Shown piece after piece: positions 25,281 to 33,883 of a stretch of DNA of 64,000 nucleotides (positions are counted from its first letter, which is position 1; the number at the start of each line of letters is the position of its first letter). The translations under genes and the position numbers were made by a program. The stretch spans positions 1 through 64,000 of the forward strand of contig UQPZ01000009.1 of the NCBI GenBank assembly GCA_900543145.1, read 5' to 3'. Under the pieces are notes generated by a model. That model made no database searches, was not told the origin of the DNA, and saw only the letters and a program-made list of their open reading frames with translations. This DNA comes from an uncultured Ruminococcus sp. (GTDB lineage: Bacteria; Bacillota; Clostridia; Oscillospirales; Ruminococcaceae).

Positions 25281-25570
25281 CATTATTTTATTAAAACCGA
25301 AATAAAATTTATTGATATTGATTAATTTGTTTGACTGAAATATACAATTGTATACAATAAAGCCGCTTTTTATTATTTGTTTTTTACTATTAAACCATAA
25401 ACAACTTTTCTTCTCCCCTTTTTCTTTTTAATGTTATATTTAGCCATGCTGTATTACTTTCCGTACGGATGCCGAATGTTATTTTTTCAATGAAAAACGC
25501 TCCTTCAGTGTTGACTTCTATTTGCAGGCGTGATACAATAAAACAAATATACCATAGAAGAGATTTTAAT

Positions 25571-25981
25571 GTGGAACGATACCCTGTTACTGAAAAGGAT
25601 ATGGAACTCACAGCATCAGTCTTGGAAGTTTTAGGGAATGATTTTAACGATGGCGTATATAACCATACTGTCGGCTGTGCTGTTTTGTGCAAGAATGGAA
25701 ACATATACAAAGGCGTAAACTATGACGGAATTCACGGCTCTTGTGCATAGTATATTACCATTGGTATTGCAATATCAAACGGAGAAAAAGAATTTGATAC
25801 AATTGTCGCCGTTCATGAGAAACATCTCAATTGTGTTATTTCTCCCTGCGGTAATCGCCGACAAATGCTTTTTGAATACTGTCCCGACATTAAGGTGATT
25901 TTAAATGACGAAAACGGCAATTTGATTAAGGTTAGTGCGAAAGATTTGCTGCCTTTTGCGTGGCAGCCTGTTGTATGTTGA
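25571..25981 (+). pseudogene. Decayed cytidine/blasticidin-S deaminase-family gene
   Basis: One continuous 137-codon frame reads as a cytidine-deaminase-like protein interrupted by a single TAG at 25748. The words DGVYNHTVGCAVLCKNGNIYKGVN, HGSCA, then after the stop YITIGIAISNGEKEFDT, VISPCGN.RQMLFEY, PDIKVI and KDLLPFAWQPV follow the family in order. The stop replaces the codon after SCA, where the family has the catalytic Glu of CAE. One zinc ligand of the PCxxC motif is also lost (Arg in place of the second Cys). No ribosome-binding site is visible before the GTG at 25571. With three lesions in the active site it is most likely dead. Confidence 0.75.
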
Positions 25982-26098
25982 ATTTTCATCTTACACACCC
26001 AGTTTCGGCTAACCTCGCCTTTACTGCTTATAATTTAATTTTATATTCAGTATATAACAATAATTCCTGAGTTAATGAACCTGATAACGGAGGATCAA

Positions 26099-27031
26099 AT
26101 GATTGCAGAAAAACTAAAATACGGAGATGAAATACGAGTTACAGCCCCCTCCGGAAGTCTTTCAAGAGTGCGTGAGGATATTTTTGACAAGGCATTAACC
26201 TGCCTGACTTCACAAGGATTTAAGATCACGTTTTCAAAGCATAGCAGAGAAATGAACGAGTTTAATTCTTCTGATATTATGTCAAGAGTAAATGACTTGC
26301 ACGAAGCCTTTCTTGATAACAATGTAAAAATGATAATTGCCTGTAGCGGTGGCTTTAATGTAAATCAGCTATTAAAGCATTTAAACTATAACATAATTCA
26401 GAGCAATCCTAAAATTCTATGCGGTTTTTCTGATATTACCGCGTTATTAAATGCAATATACGCAAAAACAGGTTTGGTTACTTATCACGGTCCGAACTTC
26501 GGCACCTTTGGGTTTGAGACCGAGGCTGAATATACTAAAGATATGTTCTTTAGGTGCGTTATGAACAGTGAACCTATCCTGATCGAACCCTCAAAAAACG
26601 CAGATAATTACAGCATAATTCAAAAAGGTGTTTGTGAGGGAGAAATTATAGGCGGTAACTTATGTACGCTGAACCTTTTGCAGGGGACTCAGTATATGCC
26701 AAGCATTAAGGATAAGGTTTTATTTATTGAAAACGATAATATTATGGGGGATTATTTTGTCTATGAGTTCGACCGCAATTTGCAGTCGTTACTTCAGATT
26801 TGTGAGGCCGAAACCATTAAAGGTATCGTATTCGGCAGATTTGAGGAGAACTGTAAGCTTGATGTGTCTGTTATCAAAAAATTACTCAAAGACAAGATCA
26901 GTGCGAATATACCCGTGGTGTTCGGCATAGATTTCGGTCATGTATCTCCTATGATAACATTTCCTATCGGCGGAACTGTAAAAATGACCGTAAATACCGA
27001 CGATATAAGAATAAAGATATATAACCATTGA
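26099..27031 (+). CDS. S66-family peptidase (LD-carboxypeptidase / MccF-like)
   Basis: Predicted serine peptidase with a Ser-Glu-His triad. The family includes LD-carboxypeptidases that trim murein tetrapeptides and MccF, which cleaves microcin C-type antibiotics. In the 310-residue protein the nucleophile Ser lies in CGFSDITALLNAIY, the Glu in VLFIENDN, and the His in FGIDFGHVSPM; the N-terminal RVTAPSGSLS is also typical. The frame extends 8 codons upstream, but GGAGG is 5 nt before the ATG at 26099. It stands alone on the plus strand in an AT-rich segment. Self-immunity or cell-wall recycling cannot be told apart from sequence. Confidence 0.85.
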   Translation: MIAEKLKYGDEIRVTAPSGSLSRVREDIFDKALTCLTSQGFKITFSKHSREMNEFNSSDIMSRVNDLHEAFLDNNVKMIIACSGGFNVNQLLKHLNYNIIQSNPKILCGFSDITALLNAIYAKTGLVTYHGPNFGTFGFETEAEYTKDMFFRCVMNSEPILIEPSKNADNYSIIQKGVCEGEIIGGNLCTLNLLQGTQYMPSIKDKVLFIENDNIMGDYFVYEFDRNLQSLLQICEAETIKGIVFGRFEENCKLDVSVIKKLLKDKISANIPVVFGIDFGHVSPMITFPIGGTVKMTVNTDDIRIKIYNH

Positions 27032-27362
27032 TAAAAAACAGGGCATTTCCCGATCTCCGAGACACTATTGTCTCAGCAACTCCTTGATCATTGAATTATT
27101 TTTCCGCTGAGCCGATTGGTTATTTACTTTCCGATAATACCGTTTCAGCGACTCGGATATGCTGCGATCTCAGTCCTTCGTACAAGCCTGCCGCTTACAC
27201 CCCTCCTATGCTCTGCAAACAGTGCTTTTTCAGCGGTGTCCTTTTATTGCCCGATTGTTTCCGCAGGGTAATTTAATAATTTGTGCATTTAAAAGAAATT
27301 ATGTGTTCACTATATTTTCGCCCTGTACAAACCGTTTATAAGCCATACAATATCCATACATA

Positions 27363-27378
27363 TGTTCCACGTGGAACA
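27363..27378. promoter_or_regulatory. parS: parS-like ParB binding site
   Basis: The 16-bp perfect palindrome TGTTCCACGTGGAACA matches the bacterial parS pattern (TGTTNCACGTGNAACA). It is in the otherwise empty stretch 27060-27450, outside any gene. Presence suggests an origin-proximal position, which fits the neighbouring rpl/sec/nus genes. In the rest of that stretch I see only a 61-codon plus-strand frame (27091-27276) without convincing features. Confidence 0.7.
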
Positions 27379-27450
27379 TTTTATGTTTTTCGGAAAATCA
27401 CCGCCCTCCGAGCCTTAAAATATTCAAATTCATCACTGATGTTCATATAA

Positions 27451-27531
27451 AAAACTGCCGGAGCTTAACTGTCGGACAGGAAACGGACAAACTTTTGTCC
27501 GCCTATGTCACGTTAAGCTTCGGCAGTTTAT
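27451..27531. terminator. Bidirectional terminator after the DHHW gene
   Basis: Outer stem AAACTGCCG-AGCTTAAC with GTTAAGCT-CGGCAGTTT encloses a second hairpin (GGACAAA/TTTGTCC). It is flanked by A-rich and T-rich tracts and ends the acetylation gene pair on the minus strand. Confidence 0.8.
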
Positions 27532-27537
27532 TTTTTA

Positions 27538-29550
27538 TTACTTAGTAAGATCGCCTTCCAGCGCTTCAACATGAGTAGGAGTATAGCAGGCTGACAGCGA
27601 AATTGAAAACAGTACGTCCGTTGCGCCGACATTCTCCATAAAATCCTTTGCATTTATATCCATATATCTGAAATCGCATACATATATCTTTGAAAAGCTG
27701 TGAGTAAGGAACGGAACCAGAGCGTTTCCGTAACTGTCCTTCATTATAACAAGCGTTCTTCCGTTCTCGCAGTCAGTAGTGATCTCGGTTATCTGTTCAT
27801 CGCGGTTGAGTATTGCCGAATAGCAGTTGACTCCGCTGGCGTAATCAAAGAACAGCGAACCCTCATAGCCGTTTTCAAAAGCAGTATCATAATACTTTAC
27901 CGTATAATCGTTATCCGGCTTGTAGTAAATAAACGTGTCTGGATTTTTATTTAGCTCCTCGTCATAATCACTGTATGCGTACATCGTACCTACAAAGTCC
28001 TCTATCTCGCATTTTTTATAGGTGCTTAACGCCGGGAAATCGACCCCCGCTTTCTGAGCAAATACCTGAGCCGCATAATAAGCTCCTCTCGGCTGCCAGT
28101 GATGATCCGTCCTCGAATAGATATACTCGTTGGTATGTTTTTCTAGCGCACTGTAAACGTTGCAGTCAATAATTCCGCTGAGATTCAAGCCTATATTTTC
28201 TATACAGTCTTTCTGATCCGAGAACGAGTCCTTTAAATTGTCAGGCATATAGAATGCCGACGAAAGCGGTATGCTCATATTATAAACGTTAACTCCGCTT
28301 CCCAGAGCTTCTTTATATGCGTTTACTGCCTTTGCGTATTTCTCTCCGTTCTCAAATATTCCGTAGAAAGCACTCATCGCCCGTACATTTTCGCCTGAAC
28401 CTGCAACTATAACATTTCCTGCCCATGCTCCGTCGTCAAGCTTGGGCTTTTCTTCTTTCTTTTTAGTTGTGGTGGTTTTCTTCTTTGAGACCGTTGTTGT
28501 AGTCTTTGAGGTTTCCTTAGTAGTTACGCTTCCGGTAAATGCGGTCACAGTTGTCGTAGCAGCCTTTTTATCCTCGTCAAGCTTTTCCTTTTCAACAGCT
28601 GAAACTCCGCCCTTTATCTTGACGTCGTTTATATGTATACCCAGAAGATCCGAAAAAACGCTGCTGAATTTTTTCAGCTTTTCACGGTTCGGTATCGTAT
28701 CGGTATAATATTCGGTTATTCCTTCGGTATATTCTCCGCTCAGATATGAAGAAAGGCTGAATTGAGGAAATTTTGCAAGATTACGGTTTTCTGAATTGAT
28801 AAAGCCGCTTTCCCTGTGCATAAAGATAAGAGAAGCTCCTACACCGAAAATAACCAGAATACAGAGAACCGAATTGATCATATTAAATCCCTGCTCTAAT
28901 TTCCCGGAATACTCTTTTTCATCTGCCGATATACGGGAGCTTTTTTTCTCCTGCTGCTCGCTGCTGTTGCGCAGTGTATTTTCCTCGGTACAGTTTCCGT
29001 TTACAGAAAGCTCCACCGTTTGCTTAAAGCCGCTTTTTTCAGCTGAAGCAATAACTGTCCTGCCTCCGGAGGCCCTCCCGGGATTTTCATCATCGGGCAG
29101 TATCTGAACGGGAGCCTTGGGAACTCCGTATTCTTCATAATATTCCTTTGGTATTTTCAGCACGAAATTTTTCTTAAAAGGCTGAGTTTTAGGCTCTACA
29201 GCCGTTATAGGCTTGAGCAGTTCAGATTTATCAGAGCCGTTTTCGACAGCGGAGGTATTTTCGTTCGGCTCTTCATCGTCAAGCCAGATACTTTTCCTTA
29301 CAGGGATCACAGGTTCATCAGTCCAGATGCTTTTATTGACTTTACGACGCTTTGCGACCTCTTCCAGCATCTTCTCATAAACATCATCCGAAACCTTTTC
29401 CTGTCTGCCGTTCTTTTCAGCAGGCGCACTTTTTTCGGTAAGACCCAGTCTTTCAAGGCTTTCGTTATAAGCCTGCTCCAGTCCGCTCATATCGGGAACG
29501 CCGAAATCGGAGCTATCACGCTTCATATCAATTTCCTTATCGTTTTCCAT
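27538..29550 (-). CDS. DHHW (AlgJ/AlgX-like) membrane-anchored acetylation protein
   Basis: Probable partner of the MBOAT protein encoded just upstream, moving acetyl groups to an extracellular polysaccharide. The 670-residue protein has a long hydrophilic cytoplasmic N-terminus (about 1-220) with a KSIWTDE/KSIWLDD near-repeat at about 75-95, one membrane span (MINSVLCILVIFGVGASLIF), then an extracellular SGNH-like domain. Catalytic DHHW-type motif TDHHWQPRGAYYAAQ and a later IMKDSYGNALVPFL motif are visible. A Thr/Lys-rich linker (TTTTVSKKKTTTTKKKEEK) lies between the membrane and the catalytic part. It follows the MBOAT gene by 16 bp; start ATG with GGGGAG upstream. Confidence 0.85.
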   Translation of the reverse strand: MENDKEIDMKRDSSDFGVPDMSGLEQAYNESLERLGLTEKSAPAEKNGRQEKVSDDVYEKMLEEVAKRRKVNKSIWTDEPVIPVRKSIWLDDEEPNENTSAVENGSDKSELLKPITAVEPKTQPFKKNFVLKIPKEYYEEYGVPKAPVQILPDDENPGRASGGRTVIASAEKSGFKQTVELSVNGNCTEENTLRNSSEQQEKKSSRISADEKEYSGKLEQGFNMINSVLCILVIFGVGASLIFMHRESGFINSENRNLAKFPQFSLSSYLSGEYTEGITEYYTDTIPNREKLKKFSSVFSDLLGIHINDVKIKGGVSAVEKEKLDEDKKAATTTVTAFTGSVTTKETSKTTTTVSKKKTTTTKKKEEKPKLDDGAWAGNVIVAGSGENVRAMSAFYGIFENGEKYAKAVNAYKEALGSGVNVYNMSIPLSSAFYMPDNLKDSFSDQKDCIENIGLNLSGIIDCNVYSALEKHTNEYIYSRTDHHWQPRGAYYAAQVFAQKAGVDFPALSTYKKCEIEDFVGTMYAYSDYDEELNKNPDTFIYYKPDNDYTVKYYDTAFENGYEGSLFFDYASGVNCYSAILNRDEQITEITTDCENGRTLVIMKDSYGNALVPFLTHSFSKIYVCDFRYMDINAKDFMENVGATDVLFSISLSACYTPTHVEALEGDLTK

Positions 29551-29566
29551 TTATTATACTCCCCGC

Positions 29567-30988
29567 TTAAAATCTAAAATACAGGAACGGATTATTGGTA
29601 TTATTAAGAAGCAGCAGACTTCCAGCGATAAGCACCGCCAGATTGCAAAACAGTCCTGCGGTCCTAAACGCATAGTAAGCTCCCGCCCTGCTCTCAGCCA
29701 GCTCCTTTAGCTTCGGGATAACCGGACAGGAAAGTATAATTGCCGCCGCAAAGATAAAAATATTATTGATAAACAGATTATTTGTAACCGCGTCGGTAAG
29801 CTTATTTCCGTTTGCGCCGACAAGAGCCTTGAAGAATGTTCCCAGTGAACCAAGATCCTCAAAGTAGAATATTCCGAAACCTACGGCTATTACAAGCTTG
29901 CTGTATATATGACTTACCGCAGCAGGCCATTTTTTCATACGCTTTTTTCCTATCCACATTTCAATACAGATAAAAAGTCCGTAATAAAGACCCCAGAAGA
30001 TAAAATTCCAGCTTGCTCCGTGCCACAGACCGGTACAGAACCATACCAGGAACAGCCCACCGTATTTTCTTCTTCTGCCGAATATAGGAACATACAAAAG
30101 ATAATCACGGAAAAATGAGCCAAGGGATATATGCCATCTTTGCCAGAACTCGGTAATACTTTTGCAGATAAACGGATATTTAAAGTTTTCATCAAAATGA
30201 AAACCGAAAATTCTGCCCAGTCCTATAGCAATATCAGAATAGCCGGAAAAGTCAAAATAATACCAGAGCGCAACAAGAACCGCTCCGTACCATGTTCCGA
30301 AAACCGAAAGTGTCTTTACAGCCTCATAGCCGTTATCAGACGTACCGAAGCAAGCCGTTACTACGCTGTTGAGATTATTGGCGATAATCACCTTTTTTCC
30401 GATACCGAGAATGATCCTGCTGAAGCCGTCTGACAGATCCTTGGCGGTCGTTTTCCTGCTGTCGATCTCCTGAGCGATAGTCGAATATCTTACTATAGGG
30501 CCGGCTACAAGCTGAGGGAACATTGAAACGTACAAAAGAAATTTTGCAAAGCTTTTCTGAGCTTCAACCTTTCCCCAATAGCAGTCAAGCGAATACGAGA
30601 TCGTCTGAAAGGTATAGAAGGAAATTCCGATCGGAAGCGCAATTTCCGGAATTTTAATTGCCGTTCCCAGAAGAGCGTTTATATTCTCGGCGATAAATCC
30701 GCTGTATTTGAACACTCCGAGAACTCCGATATCAACCATAAGAGAAAAGGCAAGAGCCGCCTTTGAACCTGGCTTGCCCCTGAACTTTTCAATGATCAGT
30801 CCTGTAAGGTAATTGAGCAGAGAATACCCTATTAGCATACAGACCCAGACCGGTTCTCCCCAAGCATAAAATACAAGGGAAAACGCTATAAGCACACAGT
30901 TTCTTATCTGCGTTTTTCTTGTAAGAAAGTAACAGATAAGACACAGCGGCAGAAAGAAATAGATAAAAAACAAATCCGCAAAAACCAC
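29567..30988 (-). CDS. MBOAT-family O-acyltransferase (AlgI/DltB-like)
   Basis: Polytopic membrane acyltransferase that passes acetyl groups across the membrane to a cell-surface polysaccharide. The 473 residues have about ten spans; family motifs include FYTFQTISYSLDCYWGK, FPQLVAGPIVRY, FDFSGYSDIAIGLGRIFG, NFKYPF and the catalytic His in CTGLWHGASWNFIFWGLYYG. Start is GTG with GGAG 10 nt upstream. It is followed by the DHHW gene, the usual two-gene pairing. Which polymer is acetylated is not shown. The 367-bp gap upstream (30989-31355) holds only the terminator described next. Confidence 0.92.
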   Translation of the reverse strand: MVFADLFFIYFFLPLCLICYFLTRKTQIRNCVLIAFSLVFYAWGEPVWVCMLIGYSLLNYLTGLIIEKFRGKPGSKAALAFSLMVDIGVLGVFKYSGFIAENINALLGTAIKIPEIALPIGISFYTFQTISYSLDCYWGKVEAQKSFAKFLLYVSMFPQLVAGPIVRYSTIAQEIDSRKTTAKDLSDGFSRIILGIGKKVIIANNLNSVVTACFGTSDNGYEAVKTLSVFGTWYGAVLVALWYYFDFSGYSDIAIGLGRIFGFHFDENFKYPFICKSITEFWQRWHISLGSFFRDYLLYVPIFGRRRKYGGLFLVWFCTGLWHGASWNFIFWGLYYGLFICIEMWIGKKRMKKWPAAVSHIYSKLVIAVGFGIFYFEDLGSLGTFFKALVGANGNKLTDAVTNNLFINNIFIFAAAIILSCPVIPKLKELAESRAGAYYAFRTAGLFCNLAVLIAGSLLLLNNTNNPFLYFRF

Positions 30989-31256
30989 GCCGACGCTCCT
31001 AACAAATTTATTGCATTCCGAAACTCAGCACAGATAAGCAGAGCAGCCGCTTAAATTTGCCATATTTCGCTGAATTCCGATATATTATTTATTATATCAT
31101 TCTTAAAGCCCGCCGTCAATAGAAATCAGTCCATAAATTTACACAGTTTTACCGTCTTATTTTCAGTGATTTTTGCCATATTTCAGCAATACCGTGCCGA
31201 CCGTTCAAAATCAGTATTGCGAAAAACCGATCTTTTAAATGCATTAAATAAACAAA

Positions 31257-31347
31257 ACGGACGTAAACAGCCGCCTCCCTGCATTATAAAACAGCCCTGA
31301 CAAGCTGCTTTTGCATGGAATGTCTGTGTCCGTCCGTTATCTTTTTT
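31257..31347 (-). terminator. Branched terminator-like structure
   Basis: Outer arms ACGGACG/CGTCCGT (about 31259-31265 with 31331-31337) enclose smaller hairpins. On the minus strand a U-rich tract follows. It lies just beyond the stop of the membrane protein at 31356. Confidence 0.5.
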
Positions 31348-31355
31348 CAATTGCT

Positions 31356-31982
31356 TCAGTCAACGATGCTTCTTACCGGAGCGTTGTCTTTTTCTTCTTT
31401 TTCCTTCTTCTTCCTCTTCGCCTTTCTTACAATATAAACTATAAAGAGTGCAGCGGAAACTGCAAGCATAGCAAGAATGGGGTAGTAGTGCAGCATATAC
31501 TGCTTATCCAACGTTTTAAGCGCCTCGTCAGCAACATATGAGTTTTCAAGCTTTCTGGTAATATTGCCTATTATATATCTTCCTCCGTGAAGAAAGCTTA
31601 ATGTTCCGGCAAGGCACAGCGCAAACTGCACTGCGTATTTGCTGAAAAAAGCAAAAAACAGCGCGGCGGCACACAGTATAATACCAACGCCCATATAGAC
31701 TCCGATCCTTTTAGGAATATCGTATAGCTCGCCCATTACTATACCGACGACAGTTACTCCTCCGTAAAAAAACGCGGAATATCCGAAGGGAACAAGCATT
31801 ATAAGCTTTAGTATAAGCGTTACGGCGTTATCCGCCCTTTTCGCCCTTTTTCTAAGTTTTTCAGCAGCTTTGCTCGGTTTCTGCGCTGCTTCACAGCGTT
31901 CGTCAAGCTCCTTTGATTCAAGCTCTCTTTTTAAATTAAGCTGTTTTTGGCTTTGCGCTTTCAGTCTGTCCTTTTTTGACAT
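31356..31982 (-). CDS. Hypothetical membrane protein with coiled-coil N-terminus
   Basis: I do not recognise this 208-residue protein. The first 50 residues are highly charged and helical (MSKKDRLKAQSQKQLNLKRE at the start), followed by about four membrane spans (AVTLILKLIMLVPFGYSAFF, IGVYMGVGIILCAAALFFAF, AVQFALCLAGTLSFL, YPILAMLAVSAALFIVYIV) and a Lys/Glu-rich tail. It has its own promoter and is divergent from spoIVB, which is only a positional hint of a link to sporulation. Confidence 0.65.
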   Translation of the reverse strand: MSKKDRLKAQSQKQLNLKRELESKELDERCEAAQKPSKAAEKLRKRAKRADNAVTLILKLIMLVPFGYSAFFYGGVTVVGIVMGELYDIPKRIGVYMGVGIILCAAALFFAFFSKYAVQFALCLAGTLSFLHGGRYIIGNITRKLENSYVADEALKTLDKQYMLHYYPILAMLAVSAALFIVYIVRKAKRKKKEKEEKDNAPVRSIVD

Positions 31983-32058
31983 AATACACCTCTGTATATG
32001 TATTAAAATATAAATTGCGGCTGATAATACTGATAATATTTTTTATTACAGCTTTATT

Positions 32059-32087
32059 ATTGTACCACACATAAGCAAAAATATCAA
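32059..32087 (-). promoter_or_regulatory. Promoter of the coiled-coil membrane protein
   Basis: On the minus strand TTGATA, 17 bp, TACAAT. Confidence 0.65.
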
Positions 32088-32257
32088 GTGCGTCTGCCTT
32101 TTACTCTGATAAATAAATACCAAAGAAACTTTTTTCAGTTCTTCCAAAGAAAAATATACTTGCTTTGCGGTCTGAATTAAAAACCGGACGCAGTCAACAA
32201 TAAATTTGTACAAGCAATAAATAATGCGGCATTTGAAAAAAGAAAGGACTGGTTAAG

Positions 32258-33511
32258 ATGGGTAGATTTTTTAAGGGCGCGGCGGCGGCGATAGGTATAG
32301 TAACGATCGGGATCATGGGACTTGTAGGCTTTTACTCCTATACTCTTCCTGATTTTTACTATGTATCTGACGGAAATCAGCTGACGGTAAATTCTGTTTT
32401 TTCAATTTCTTCCAGACCGTCTGAGCAGACGCTTCAGGCAGTCGAAGCATTGGAGGGCAATACAGCGATGAACACTCACGATCGGGAGGCTTCTTTATCC
32501 AAACTTGAGGACAGCACCTTAATGCTTTTCGGTACAGTTCCGATAAAGGATGTTCAGACGGGACAGATCTCAAGACCGAAGCTTGTTCCCTGCGGACAGC
32601 CGTTCGGAATAAAGCTTGTTACCGAAGGCGTTATGGTAATTGACCTGGAAAGGTTTGAAGGCTGCTGCCCTGCTTCCGAATGCGGGATAAAAAAAGGCGA
32701 TGTAATAATTTCAGTCAACGGAGTAGGCGTAACAACAAACAAAAGCATCAGCGATATTATTTCCGGCTCCAAGGGAAAGCCATGTACCGTTGAATACAGA
32801 AGTGGTGATAATGAAAAAACCGCTACACTGACTCCTGTATACCACGACGGCTCATACAAGGCGGGAATGTGGGTAAGGGATTCCTCGGCAGGAATAGGAA
32901 CTCTCACCTTCTACGATCCTTCTACCGGAGCTTTTGGAGGCTTGGGACATCCTATCTGCGATGCCGATACTAAGCTTCCTCTTCCTCTTTCTCAAGGTTC
33001 TGTCGGAGAGGTCAGGATCACAGGCTTTAACAAAAGCGTAAAGGGTGATCCCGGACAGCTTCTGGGCGAATTTTCTTCATCTGCGTCTGTAGGAAATATA
33101 GATTTCAATAATGAATCGGGAGTTTTCGGAACACTTAATTCTCCTCCCAGCAGCAGCAAGCCTATAGAGCTTGGCTTTCGTCAGGAAGTCCATACCGGAG
33201 AAGCGGTAATTTACACAACGATAGATAACGGAAAACCAAAGGAATACAAGATAAATATTGAAAAAGCAGATCTAAGCAGCGACGCTGAGCATGACCTTAT
33301 AGTAAAGATAACCGATCCGGAGCTGCTTGAAACGACCGGAGGCATTCTTCAGGGAATGAGCGGCAGTCCTATTATTCAGGACGGACGGCTTGTAGGAGCA
33401 GTAACTCATGTTTTTATTGACGATCCTCAGCAGGGTTACGGTATATTTGCCGACTCAATGTACCGTCAGTCAACCAAATGCGTCGACCCCGAACTTGGAA
33501 TGGCAGGCTGA
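32258..33511 (+). CDS. spoIVB: SpoIVB peptidase (sporulation signalling protease)
   Basis: Serine protease secreted from the forespore that triggers processing of pro-sigma-K through SpoIVFA. The 417-residue protein has an N-terminal signal anchor (AAAAIGIVTIGIMGLVGFYSY), a PDZ domain (about 110-185, with CGIKKGDVIISVNGV) and the peptidase S55 domain with catalytic His in GGLGHPI and Ser in GMSGSPI. All key residues are present. Start ATG with AAAGGACTGG upstream. Its partner spo0A is 372 bp downstream, the common clostridial order. Confidence 0.94.
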   Translation: MGRFFKGAAAAIGIVTIGIMGLVGFYSYTLPDFYYVSDGNQLTVNSVFSISSRPSEQTLQAVEALEGNTAMNTHDREASLSKLEDSTLMLFGTVPIKDVQTGQISRPKLVPCGQPFGIKLVTEGVMVIDLERFEGCCPASECGIKKGDVIISVNGVGVTTNKSISDIISGSKGKPCTVEYRSGDNEKTATLTPVYHDGSYKAGMWVRDSSAGIGTLTFYDPSTGAFGGLGHPICDADTKLPLPLSQGSVGEVRITGFNKSVKGDPGQLLGEFSSSASVGNIDFNNESGVFGTLNSPPSSSKPIELGFRQEVHTGEAVIYTTIDNGKPKEYKINIEKADLSSDAEHDLIVKITDPELLETTGGILQGMSGSPIIQDGRLVGAVTHVFIDDPQQGYGIFADSMYRQSTKCVDPELGMAG

Positions 33512-33694
33512 CAGCTGCGTATTTGCGTGAATTCAGCGTAATTTGCTCATCTTTTGCAATTAGAATTTTGTCGTTTCATACAATAGTGTGTCTTATAATC
33601 AAGAATAATAAGTGTTTGTTATATTTTATGCTATTTTTATGTTATATATGCACAAATCAGTCGATAAAAAATTGACGTTTTTTCTAAAAAAGTA

Positions 33695-33723
33695 TTGATT
33701 TTTAAATTTACCTGTGTTAAAAT
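33695..33723 (+). promoter_or_regulatory. Promoter of spo0A
   Basis: TTGATT, 17 bp, TAAAAT. The 160-nt leader contains AATAGTCGACGATT near 33805, resembling an Spo0A box (TGTCGAA) on either strand, so self-regulation is possible. The remainder of 33512-33883 shows nothing I can name. Confidence 0.6.
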
Positions 33724-33883
33724 AAGTCTAGTGAAGAAATAACTCAGCTGATAGTTTCTTGAAAAGTTTCTAAATAACAGCATTGAATATTCTGTATTTA
33801 CAAAATAGTCGACGATTTTAGTTTTACAGCAATGCAATGACCGAGGCTTAAATCTGACAATTAAATTTACGGAGGAAATAATT

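Noticed and set aside
25571..25981. In-frame TAG as a recoded sense codon (for example by a suppressor tRNA)
   Set aside because: No recoding element was seen and other active-site residues are also lost, so decay is simpler.
27091..27276. 61-codon frame in the spacer near parS
   Set aside because: No ribosome-binding site or promoter and no family recognised; left as unexplained sequence.
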